Source: Symsagittifera roscoffensis
Taxonomy: Eukaryota; Xenacoelomorpha; Acoela; Convolutidae
DNA: 64,000 nt
Direction: 5' to 3'
NCBI RefSeq assembly: GCF_963678635.1
Contig: NC_087071.1
Location: 7,393,624-7,457,623 of the forward strand
Shown one piece after another: positions 24,101 to 35,342 of the stretch. A model generated the notes under the pieces. The model searched no databases. It was not told where the DNA came from and saw only the letters and a list, made by a program, of their open reading frames with translations. Within the stretch, counting starts at the first letter, position 1. The number at the start of each line of letters is the position of its first letter. The position numbers and the translations under genes were made by a program.

Positions 24101-27100
24101 AATAATAATAAAAAAGTTTACTGAACAAATGTTTTTTTTCTGGAAAAACTAGGAGTGATGCCTTGCTGTGCAGATAGGTCGCACAAAAATGTGCATGGTG
24201 CGCATTTTGGTTTTCAAACAAACAACAAAAATCAAAACAGAAGTTAGAACTTTTTGGGAAGGGAAACTACAAGTTAATTTATAGCGCCAAGCTCAGCTTT
24301 ATAACTAAGCGTATAAGCTTCCAACATAACGCCTCTGAATTTTCAAACAAATGGTTTCACTGTTTTAGAGGCGCTTAAAATCACCGCAGAATCCAATAAC
24401 AAAAGGGCGAGCTCGAAGACAAACGCACATTGGCCGTCGGAGTGATTTCCACAAAAGGTTGCGGCATTCCGCAGCTTTATCCTACAAAATGTTATGTTTT
24501 CTCTGTCCGCATTTTGCCCCTAAAATCAGTTTCGTTTTCTAAAGTATTTTTCTGATCTGAGAATGTTTGAATCAAAATTTCTGAAATTTTAAGCCAAGTT
24601 TTTTCATGCAGCTAGTCAAAATACAAAATTAATATTTTGAAAAAAATCCAGAATTCATTCAAAATTCAAAACCTAGTTAAATCTAAATGTATTTGCTTAA
24701 AATTGCTTCTCTTTTAAAATTCAAATTTATTATTTTTACCCCATTTATTATTTTATATTACAAATAACTAAGCTAACTACTTAACTTTGAGAATCCGTGT
24801 TCGTTTTGTGGATCATAGAAGACGTTGTTGTGATGTTCGTCCCAGAGAGAGTGGTTGAAGTGGCCACTGTTAGTGACCAGTGACTCACTCTCCCCATCCG
24901 CGAAGGGCTTCGACATGAACGAGGCATGCTTGTCCACGTCTGAAATTAAAGATTATATAAGTTTTTTCATCGTTTTTTGTTTATAAATACAATGAAGAAC
25001 CTTATTGTTCTTATTGTCACCATTTTCGGCCCCGAAACAGAATTCGTTCATGACTTGGTTTTTGAACTTTTTTCAAGAATAAGACTGCGCAAAGTTCTTT
25101 GTCCACGTTTGAAATTTTGAAATTTTGGTTCTCTTGAATGGATTTTCTCCATGTATAAACAAAACTTATCGCTTTTCATTTAGTAATATTTTGAATTTAT
25201 AATTAATGTCGAACGGCCTTGAGCTACTTTAACGGTCAAAGAGCGGAGTTTTTTTAGGTTTGTCGGATTATAGCACAGCTTTTATGCGCTTCAGTAGCTT
25301 TAGAGTTGAATTCTGAGGTCAAAACGAGCAGCTGCGAAGTTTTTTCTTAGAAAGACTAGAAACTAACGAAAAATCTATAAAAATGCCTTCGAAAAATCTT
25401 TAAAAAATGTGAAATGTACCCCACGCAGTCTCCTTCACACAACTCTTCAGCATAAAAGCCTCATCACCCGCCCTCACTCCAAATGCAGGGGGGAGAGTGA
25501 TCTCATTCTGAGCATCCCCCAACTCCACCTGGTAAGTCCTGCCAATTATCCCGGCTGATAGCAGTCTCCTGTGCACTTCGATGTGGAACTCCTCCACCTT
25601 CTTGTGCTCTGGAAAAATGATGCCAGATTTTTTTTGGAGAGAAAAAAGACATTTACAATAGAATGATTTGTAGATGTTGAAATGAAAAAGTTCCATTTTT
25701 AGTCATACGCGTAGATGTTTAACAAAAAAGCGTGTGTTTCATCTGCACACCCTTTAATATGAAAACTGTATGGTAAAGTAATTGAAATTATGCTAATAGT
25801 ACACACCAAATGTGGAGCAAATATCAGTCCCCCTGAACACCGGCTGCAGTTTCTTCCTTTCAGCCCCTTCATTCTCCCCCTTCCCCTTCTGACTGCTGAC
25901 GTGTTTTCCCTCCATGAGTACGAACTCATACTCCAAAGCAGAGTAGAGGTCAAATCCGAACTCATCTTTGAGACATTTGAGTTGCTTCTCACACTGGTGG
26001 CGGGAATCGATTCCCTAATAAACAATTAAAAAAACATACAAGCAAGTGTAGCTGGTTATTGTGTTAGTAGCACATTATGCAGAAGAGTAAAAATTTTCGA
26101 ACAAAGGCATTAGACGGTTGGAAAAATAATGAAACTATATTTTGAACTTTTCCGAGTTTTGAAATTTGAGCACAGATTATTGTAGTTAATATTTTTTCCA
26201 CTCAATTTAAATATCTCAAAAGCTAATCAGAATAGGAAAGGTAAAATTTTTTTCCAGTTTTCATAAAAATCAATTAAAACTTTGGGTTTAAGTCTATAAA
26301 AAACTATAGGAATGCATTAAATTTTAGTGAGTTAGCTAAAATCGACAACCATTTGCCTAAAACTGATCAAAAATTGGAAATGAAAAAATTAATTCAAAAT
26401 TTGTTATGATTTGTTCAAAAAAATCTTTATTTTTTAACAACTTAATTGTGCGTACGGTTTGCAAATAGAATCTTCAAAAACTAGTTTTCCAGAGTGAAAC
26501 TAAGGGTTTTTTACTAATTAAATTTTTTTTCAGCTTAAAAGGCTCCTCAATAGGCAACACTAGATAAATTAAGACAATTCAATGAAGTTTGCTAAAATGC
26601 GGGATAAAAATCCCTTTTCGGTTACAATTATTTTCGATTTCGTCAAATGGTGATACATTAAATAGCAAAGCAAATCAGTTGTTTGCTCTGGACATGGACA
26701 AAATTGTGAGAAAATTTAAGTCTATGAACATTTCTTTGCAGCAAAAAAACTGCGAAGACGATCCAATGTAATTGAGCGCTGATGCTATCATGGATTTAGT
26801 TCTATTTTTTTCTGTTATGATGGGTTGATTTAAGAAACTTGATTTGTGTTGGTTTTCAAAGCTTGATAATTCCTAACTTTGGAAATGTATAATTATATAG
26901 AAAAAGTTTTTGATAGATGTATAGTTGGCATCATTTGTCGTTAGTTCGCCCTCCACAATGTTGTTATTATTCACAACTTGATATTAACTGGCATAGGTTT
27001 TTATTTTTGATATTTTTTTCTTTATTCATTCAGAATTTTTACGGAGAAAAAATTTCTTCTTCTTTTTCTTCTTGTTTTTCTGCTTCTCTTCAATTTACTG

Positions 27101-30100
27101 GCTCAATAGTAAGTGGTTTTGAATACCGTATCTTTTTTACGAATTAGAGTAAAGCTTTTGAAGAAAATCAATTTAATTTCTCAAACTTGATTTGAATTGG
27201 CTGAAACCTTTATTCTAGAGGCTGTATGAGCAAATAAAACATTGGTTGGTATAGAAAATGTTTATTTAACCTTAAATTTGTTACTTAATTTTTTTGTACT
27301 TGTTGTTTTTTCAAAAACGGGTCTTGATTCAAAACATAGGGAGTTTTGTTATAGATGTGTTTTGTATGATTTATCAAAGGGATTGGAGAAACGTCCGTTC
27401 TAAATTCAATTTAGCGTTTCCGTTACGAACTTGGTTATGTGTGATTGTATGTGTACGCTGGTTTTGCTTTTTTGAGATTTCATATTTTCTTGAAAACTAC
27501 AGTTAGCTTACTGAAACGACAAAAATAATGGCATATATCAGGTTTCCTCAACTTCCTAAACAGGTATAGATATATTAAGGATACAAAAAGCGAAACACCA
27601 CGAACAAACAGCTAAAACGCTGCATTGCTCAAAATTGCTCCAAAAACAGGCAACAAAATAAATTGCGGAATCCGCACCAAATACTGCGGAATCTAGACCA
27701 GTTTGCGGAATGAATCCACAAATAGATCAAAAAAATTGTTTAACATAAAATTATGCTGTTGCGGAATCCGTGTTTGTCAGCGTAATCCGCAAAGTGTACG
27801 CGGATTCCATGTATTATAAGCGGAATATGCAAGATGCAAGCGGAATTTGCACAAGTAAGTGGAACCCGCTTTCAATAGCAAAATAAGCTTGCAGTTTGAG
27901 GAATCCGCTTGAAAATGCGGTATTTAGCCTAACAACTAGCTAAGTTCACTCGGTGCAAAATCCGTGACAGAACTAATAAGCAGACACAATTTTCATTTCG
28001 CGTCTTTGTCGCGCGGAATTCACGGAAACTTTGTGGACGAAATCCAGTTACATTTTTGAACAAGTTTAGAAAATTGTCTTTGGGTTCCAGATACCTACAG
28101 ACACCAAATTGTGCACCTATCCCGTGAACTGTTTTCGCGTCGTACTGATTACAGATTCATGTGTCAACAAATTCTATCATGTTCATTCTAGATCCTTTTT
28201 TGCCTGAAATTGTTTTATTTTATCGAAGCACAGTCGGCGGTTTTAATCAATTTTGAAAATAGGGGGCGCTCTCAGCTCCCATTGATTCGTTCATAAAAAA
28301 ACTTGCCAATATCATGACTAATCTTGGAGGATCAAAATAACATGGAAATCTGCAAAATCTTGTAAGATGTGCTCTATTTCTTTTCACCCACCTGCAATTG
28401 TTTTTTTACAAATATGTAAATTTTGATATCGTCCGATTGTTATGAAAATTTACAGGCTGACTAATTATGCCAGGCAATCATTTTTTTAGTCGCCATATTT
28501 AATCTTGTCAACTCGCTCATTACACAATGAAATTGATGCTCGCTCAAGATGGGGGATGGGGGGGTAGAGAAAGAGCCGTAGTATTGTGCAATATACTTCT
28601 CGAAAACTTGTTTCTCATTTTTTCGGAGTAATTATGGCTCTTTCCAGTTTTTCACCCCTTCGTAAAGTTACAAAATATAACTGTTCAAAGTTTGGTCACA
28701 CGGCATTTTGCATGTAAGAAATGTTGTAAAAATTTGCTCACCTGTTCATGCTGACAAGTTTTGCTGCATTTTATAACATCATATGTCATTTTAAATAGAC
28801 TTCCATATATAAGGGGGACTGGAAAAGAGACGATTTTATGTTGGGCTTAAGAGAGGATTTTTTATGGTGAATAGCCTCAAAATTGACCTTGACCTACCTG
28901 GTAGTCGAGGGATTCTTTCCAGTGGAATGAGCAGATGACCTCGGCTATCTTGGACTTTCCCGAACTTCCAGACCAAGGGCATAGATGAAAAGTGTCTCGA
29001 CCTAAAGAAACGATAGAAAAATTTAAAATTTTTAAAAACATGTAACTGACTTAGTGATAATTTGACGAGATTGATCCTATATTCTCCAGAAGGCAAATGT
29101 CTTTTCAAAACTATGTCTAAAATGGTCGATTTTTTCTAAATATACCTTACAGACTTTTAGAAAATTATCGCTCTACGGCATAAAAAAAGTCAGAAATTTT
29201 TTTTTCGTTTAACTTCGGTTCCCTCTTCATTTTATTGTTTAGTATACTCGTTCCACAAACTTGCTCTTGCCAAAAACGATATTCTTAAAAATGTGCCAGA
29301 ATGTGTTAAAAGTGTGAGATGGTGACTTCAACAAAGATCTATACGAAGGACACTGCTAACTTCGCCCTTATTCTTGACATAACTCTTCTTGACTATTTAA
29401 GATAATTTTGATAGTTTTTATCTGAAAAATTAAGCCTTTCTCCTAGAAGATTTAAAACTCAATTTGTTTGAACACAGTTTCGAAAATTAAAAGTTCTACA
29501 CCGTAAAATTGATGTTAGTAATATTTATTAGCGTGGGTTTAGAAGAACTCTACCCCTGTTTAATTTACATACCTGGAAACACATAGCAATCAGGGTAGCC
29601 AGAGTCTTCTAGTTCATCCAGGGTAGCCACTTGGGAGGATGCGTCAAACAGGGGCACCACACAACACATTCCCACCCCTCCCCCTCGCAACACACTCTCT
29701 ACACACGGAACACTGACCTGGAAAAAATCACAGAAGATCTATCCAGAACTGAGTTTGATACGTAAGTAATCGATTATAGTACAAAAAACTTATTCAGTCT
29801 TTTCATAAAATTGTTAAAATTTCTCATGTTTGCATAATTATTTTACTTGAACTTGCATGTCATAATTTTTTTTTCAGCGTTTCGATCTCTTTGGGAATTA
29901 GATGAGACTCAATCAAGATGATGTATACTAGAATTAGGTTTCATCGTCAAGATTTTTTCATCAAAGTGTTGTTAATGGTTCAAATTTTAGGAACTACGAA
30001 AGACACGACAAATTGTTACATTTTTTTTCAAGAATTTAGTTCCTTGTTTGTGCCTTAATAGCTTAAATTGATGCTTAAACATTGTATACAGATACATTTC

Positions 30101-32033
30101 GTACACATTCAATTTTTTTTGTTTTTTTTTGCCCTTGACCTGCAGATTAAAAATTTCTTATATCATTACGAGGCCAAAATGTGCATTTTGTGAGTTGAGG
30201 TCGTTTTCGCATTAAGGAAGCTCCTTTTGTTTTTTTTGTTCTTTCAGTCTTTGTGATGGTTCTGACAAAAATTTAACAGGTTTAAAGACTTGTCTCTGGA
30301 AGCCAGGAACAAACAGACATCAATTGCACAAATTAGCGACATGATTTTTTCCTGAAAATTCTGCAATTTAACTTCACGTGTTATTCTAATTTAAAAACTA
30401 GTAAGAGATACTGATTTACCACATTTTATTAAATAAATGGAGCTATTAAGTCTTTCAAAAAATTGATCCCTTTTGACTGATTTGGAGAATTGAGACGTTC
30501 CTTCGTTAAAGTTAAAATATGCTTTATAAACTTTCATTTGGAATCAAGGCGTATGCTAAACTGCTTGCTTACAGTTTTGCAAGCCTTTCATTTTCCAACC
30601 CAGGCGAGTAATCGGCAAAAATTTCCAACAAAAAACTAAGAGGCTAAAGTTTTCCTCTATTCAACTTTCAACTTTTTCACAAACAATGTTTTAGTGGCAA
30701 TCAACTCTTGAGTAATGGTCTGGCCAGTTGGAGAGGTTTCCCCGTAAATCGCCGTGTCATCAGGCAAAAAGTTTGAACTCTGAGGTTTTCAAGCAAATTG
30801 GATTATCATTGACGCTTATGAAAAATCGTAGCGGTCGTAGAACTGAACCCTGAGGGGTTCCATAATTAAAGTTTGGCTTTTGAGAGCATTCTATTCAAGA
30901 TGTTCACCATGATTTTCAAAATGATCAAAGCATCAACTCATGATTTTTTAGACTGAAAGCCAAATTGTCTATTTCTTGTTAGCATGTGCTTTCTAATAGT
31001 TTTTTCATAGTTTTTGGACGCTGTGCTTATTAAATTAAACAGCCGAAATTTACTGGGACTATCAAGTCTACATTTTTAAACACGAGGAAAAGTTTCGCTG
31101 TTTCAAAGTATTCGGGGTAGTAAATGCAAAAAAATCCTGATTTACTGCTGATTATGCAGTGATAACATATATTTAACGGCAATCAAATAATAGCGGTTTT
31201 ACTATTAGACTTCAAAAACCGACAGAAATTTTAAAATCTGGTTTGGACATTACCCTTCAGTTTCAATTTCAAGCAAAGAAGGAGTTCAACTGTCTTCTAT
31301 TTTGCCTTCAAACCCCCAAAAAAAGATGTTAAACCAAAATTAAGTAGTTTTTGGTTATTTATGCGGTGTAAAAATGATAATTTTTCATGCGGCGATTCGC
31401 ATGTGAAAGAATTTATTTTCCAATTGTTCCTTCTGATATCCCGGGTCAAAAGTTGCAACTTTACTTTCGACCATCTTAACCCAAGTCTTTTATCTTTCGA
31501 CTAGCTTCGAGGAAAAACAGTTTCAATCAGGGGCGGACGCCCGCCCCCTCAGGGATTCGACCCCCTGCCGACCCAAGGGTCCCCCCTTTGTACTATTTAC
31601 CATATCCAATTTTGGCGATGGACCTTAAACATTTACTAAAGGCGCCTTTGACGCCAATAGATACTTATTTTGAGGGGGCCAAAATCAATTTTTTGAAAGT
31701 CCGCTATCCCCCCCCCCCTCCCTCGAGAAAATCCTGGATCCGTCCCTGGTTTCAACCATGGAATTTTTTAGACCAAAAAGATTTTCGATTAATGAAAGAA
31801 ATTAACAGCGAAAATCATTTTAAACTAGATTTTGATGTTTCTATAAGTAAAGGGGGTAGTTACAGAAAAAATTCTAAAATTTTTTATTTACTCACCAATT
31901 TGCATCTGCCGATTCCATTTGTGTCGCAGTATGTCATCCTCAGAAACTCAATGTCATGTTCTTTACATTTAGACACTATCTTCACTATCTCTTCATCACA
32001 CCCGTCGTAAAAAGCGAAACGAGAAGACGACAT
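21102..32033 (-). CDS. LGSN: Glutamine-synthetase-fold protein of the lengsin / type I-like class, ten exons
   Basis: Minus-strand exons in order: 32033-31896, 29717-29573, 29001-28898, 26014-25807, 25608-25420, 24939-24785, 23684-23530, 23019-22937, 22507-22391, 21238-21102; 1431 nt = 476 aa, about the length of type I-like glutamine synthetases. The start is MSSSRFAFYDG. Family motifs in order: EFLRMTYCDTNGIGRCKL (~30-46), RDTFHLCPW (~96), LYSALEYEFVLME (~155), GDAQNEITLPPAFG (~225), ASFMSKPF (~265), NSGHFNHSLWD (~285), YRRIVPGSWAPRKSGWALD (~340), FECRTPSGAANPYL (~375), MGEEFTRWF-like tail (~450). Metal and substrate residues (E in EYEF, E in AQNEI, H in SGHFNH, E/R in ECR) look retained, so enzyme activity is possible; vertebrate lengsin is a lens protein without known activity. 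One junction (after 24785) lacks a canonical GT at the frame-preserving position. Family is secure; lengsin versus another GS-like subfamily is not. Confidence 0.85.
21621..22014. mobile_element. hAT-type miniature element with 8-bp target duplication
   Basis: 394 bp starting CAGGCGCTGATCCAGG and ending AATCCGCTACTG, inverted with respect to each other. It is flanked by perfect AGTGTATT duplications (21613-21620 and 22015-22022). 8-bp duplications and CAG...CTG ends are hAT hallmarks; no transposase is encoded. It lies in the last intron of the lengsin-like gene. Confidence 0.85.
26015..28897 (-). other. Large intron of the lengsin-like gene
   Basis: 2.9 kb AT-rich intron. Apart from the GCGGAATCCGC cluster I see no coding or mobile signature. 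Confidence 0.7.
27655..27960. repeat. Cluster of degenerate GCGGAATCCGC palindromes
   Basis: GCGGAAT or its complement ATTCCGC/ATCCGC occurs around ten times in about 300 bp in an intron of the lengsin-like gene, in both orientations, some as the full palindrome GCGGAATCCGC. The same word appears in the 1.51 kb repeat (about 61626). Confidence 0.6.
30690..31112 (-). pseudogene. LINE reverse-transcriptase fossil
   Basis: Minus-strand translation in shifting frames gives non-LTR RT blocks in order: an AKLF.VFK-type strand (~31090), QFGFQSKK (~30965), a PQGSVLRPLRF motif (~30850) and an F-A-D-D-T-A-I-Y block (~30760) that contains a one-base insertion. Stops and indels make it non-functional. 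It lies in intron 1 of the lengsin-like gene. Confidence 0.75.
31528..31748. mobile_element. hAT-type miniature element, shorter copy
   Basis: 221 bp from CAGGGGCGGACG to GGATCCGTCCCTG. Flanked by GTTTCAAT (31520-31527) and GTTTCAAC (31749-31756), an 8-bp duplication with one change. It shares GGGATTCGACCCCCTGCCGA with the 21621 and 49334 copies. It lies about 150 bp from exon 1 of the lengsin-like gene. Confidence 0.8.
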
Positions 32034-32068
32034 TCCGAGTCAGTTGTTCGATCACGTGTTGGTTACCT
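32034..32068 (-). promoter_or_regulatory. Short 5' leader with a splice acceptor before the lengsin-like start
   Basis: On the minus strand TTTTTTCTAG (AG at 32068-32067) precedes a 33-nt leader ending at the ATG (32033-32031). A strong acceptor so near the start implies an upstream leader exon or trans-splicing. IFT70 shows a similar arrangement. Confidence 0.4.
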
Positions 32069-32800
32069 AGAAAAAAGCAAGCAAGATTTATGAAGCGTAG
32101 CCGATAAGATTTTCACGTATTTGTACCCAAATTAAATAAAAACAAGAATAGCCGGTTTCTGTTCGAGTATCACAAAAAATTCCGGTCGCAATACAGTGCT
32201 GACTAAAATTATCCAGACAAATTAAACAAATTTTGAAACTTCAACGCGTTGTTCTCAAATTGATTCGAAAAAGACAGAAATTAAAGAGGACAAAAGTTGC
32301 TTAGAATGCTACCAGATATATTATAATACAACTTTTTTGGGATTTCGGAACCAGAACTTTCGGGGTCAACTTGTTGGTTTTTTTTTTGTTCAAGAATTAT
32401 GCTGATACTACCAAATTTTAAGATTTTACCATTCTAGAACTTTGTTGAACGGTGTAAAGCACTTCCTTCGATATAGTTTTCTCATTAAATTTTGATTCAG
32501 GGAAAAAAATGATCCTTTTTGGGTTGAAAGTTTGGTTCTGACATTAATAAATTAATTGTCACCAAAAACGCTAGTAAAGCTCTAAGCAACTTTTTCCCTC
32601 TTCACTTTTTGTCTACTTTCGACTCATATCGAGAAAACCGTGTTTGAAGTTTCCAATGTTCGACCTCACTGTTCGAACTACATGGCCTCACTACACAAAG
32701 CTTTTTTATCATTCAACTCCAACACAAAATGTGTGAAGAAAACGCTTGTCATAACCTTTCCAAAGAAAACAAGGATAGCTGGATATTTTACTAAATAGAC

Positions 32801-33322
32801 AAAATGTTCCGACCATAGTGTTAGAGAAAATACGTGTATTTTTAAATTAGTCTCGTTTTTTCTGTGGGGTAGGATTAAAGGGTATACACCAAAAACTAGA
32901 AAATAGGCATATTCGACAGTCATATTAAAACAGGCAAAATGGAAAACTTTTTTGTAAAAAAAAATGAAAAGAACAACCAAAAATTACCGTAAAAAAGCAA
33001 AACATTTTATAAGTGTTTGAATTCAAAAGGGCGTTGAAAAACTCCAAAAACTAATTTAAGTTCAATAGAACTCAAATAAACCACAATCAAGCTATTGTAA
33101 AATACCTAAATTAAGCATAAATGAGCCTGTTTGCTCATTTCGCTTGCATGAAGTTGATCAAAAATGAAAGATTTTTGAAAAGGTTTCTCTCAAACTGAAA
33201 AAAGTTCAGAATTTTAAAATTTCGTTCGAATCACGACTGAAACAGCTTTAACATGATATATCACTCGACCAATCTGATGATTAATTGTGGTATCTGACTT
33301 TGCGTGGAAAACAAAAAAGATA
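32801..33322 (+). repeat. Dispersed ~0.5 kb direct repeat, copy 1
   Basis: Begins near AAAATGTTCCGACCATAG and ends near CTGACTTTGCGTGGAAAAC. Shares these and several intermediate blocks, in the same order and orientation, with 34842-35342. Confidence 0.6.
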
Positions 33323-34841
33323 AAAATTTAAAACACATCCGAATACGAAATTTCAATGGTCGGAATAAATTCGTATTTCAAAAGAACCACAATGTCACTT
33401 TTATACTAAAATATACATAATTTTAGAAAAATTTGCTTGCAAACTAGCAATATTTTATCTAAAACGTAGTCTCGGTTGATTGTTTCATGCAAATGCAACA
33501 AAACTGACTAAAATCTTTGTGCAAATCCAATTATGAAAGCCTTATGGTATGATAAGATATAATTCAATCTGTCAAAAGAGTAGGCCAAAGTTTTAGTTTA
33601 GTAAAATTGTTAAGTAAGTTTTTTTAGCCATATACAAAAACTTGCGGTTTTCATTCTTGGTTCTAATTGAAATGTGATTTATTTTTTCATAAAGACAATC
33701 TACAAACGCCGGCTATCTGTTATATTTCTACCCAGCAACCAATGAGTTTTCTGATTGTAAAAATAATTTGGTTGTTGTGTTGTCGAACAAAACCCAAAAT
33801 TAGTTAATCAAAAAATAGTATTTTTTGATTAATGGAAAAAATGCTAGTCACATAATTTTTATGTATGAAAAATTGCTTTCAACTCAAAAAATTTTCCGTA
33901 CGTTTGGAAATATAAGAAATTGGTATGGCAAGAACGTTTCCAAATATGGCAAGTATATAATAAGTTTTGGTCAGCCTGGTCGTTTAAAAAGTAAGAAGAA
34001 GGTTTTGTAGAAAAAACTAAAGAAAAGATTTTGAGGGCCTCGAAACCCATCGGTGCTCGTACAGTATTTCTCCGTTTGTGTTATTTGACTTGAAAGTAAT
34101 TAAAGCGAGCGTCGCTTTTAATTTGATTGGAAAGTTTGATCTGCTGAATTTTATGCTGAGTTTTAATTTGATGTACTGATGTGTTTTTAATTGGTTGATT
34201 TCTTCGAGTTTTTAGCAATCATTACTTAATGAATAACCTATTCAGTCTTGCGCCCAGAAAAATTTGTTGAAACTGAATCATATAATGTTATATTTTAATA
34301 TATTTCATTATATTTCATAAAAGTTTGGAGCAAAAGGTTTCCCCAAAGTCTTGAAACTTATTTTTTTTGTTGAAAAAGAGAAGTTACTAAAACTATCTTC
34401 ACGTCATGGCTGTTTTCTGTCTAAATTTTGTGATGCATGATTTAGGTTTGACGTATGGCAGTTGAAGTTGTTTTAAATAATGTTAAGAAATCAAACATTA
34501 ATGCTTCGAAGAGGCCAGGACCAATGAATGAAACTCGAAAGGTTCTCCAGAAATGTCCGGTTTCTGAATGTTTTGGGGAGCGGCTCAAAAGGTTTAAATT
34601 TTACTCTCACCAATTTTTATCGATGTCTGGTTTGTTCGTTATGACTGAATTTCAGTCTATTTAACGATGTAATTCTAAACTTAAAAAAAGTTTTACAGAG
34701 ACCTAAATTTAAAAGTTGTTTTGAATACAAAAAATCAAGTTATTTCAAAAGTAGTTTTATCAAACAAAAAACTTCCAGATTTTTTCAATAGATGAAACTT
34801 TTATGAACTCGCTCCAGTATGTATAATAAAACAAGTGGCAC

Positions 34842-35342
34842 AGAATGTTCCGACCACAGTCTTAACATAAAAGATTTTTTTTTTCAATTTATTGGCGTTT
34901 TTTTCGCATTGTGTGATAAAAAATACCTGAACCAGTAAAAAACTTTAGCATAATTGATAGTCAAAATAAAAGCCATTCGGAATACATTTTTTAGGAAAAC
35001 TGAAAAGAAAAACTAAAAGTATTTTTAAAAAATGATGTAACACTTTTAAATTTTTTTAAAACAGTTTTTGCAGAAATTTTTGGAGTGTTTATCTTTGTTT
35101 ACAAAATGGCGCCACAAGACTGTAACAACTACTTTCATTTGAGAAAAAAGTTTTCACGGCTTAAAGTAAGCTTAGATGAGCTATTGTAAGCTTAAACGCT
35201 CACACCATATTAGTTCGAAGTAAGACCAAACTTTTTAAAAAACGTTCGAATTATAATTGAAAGGGCTGTAATTTGATATATTACTCGACGTATTTCAATA
35301 AACTTTTGTAGTACCTGACTTTGCGTGGAAAACAAAAAGAAA
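34842..35342 (+). repeat. Dispersed ~0.5 kb direct repeat, copy 2
   Basis: Partner of 32801-33322, considerably diverged between anchor blocks. A short inverted piece of the same end (TTTCCACGCAAAATCAGC) occurs at about 35575. Confidence 0.55.

Noticed and set aside
25699-26025. 108-codon minus frame starting MFIRES
   Set aside because: It overlaps the fourth exon of the lengsin-like gene on the same strand but in a different frame; the frame matching glutamine synthetase is the real one.
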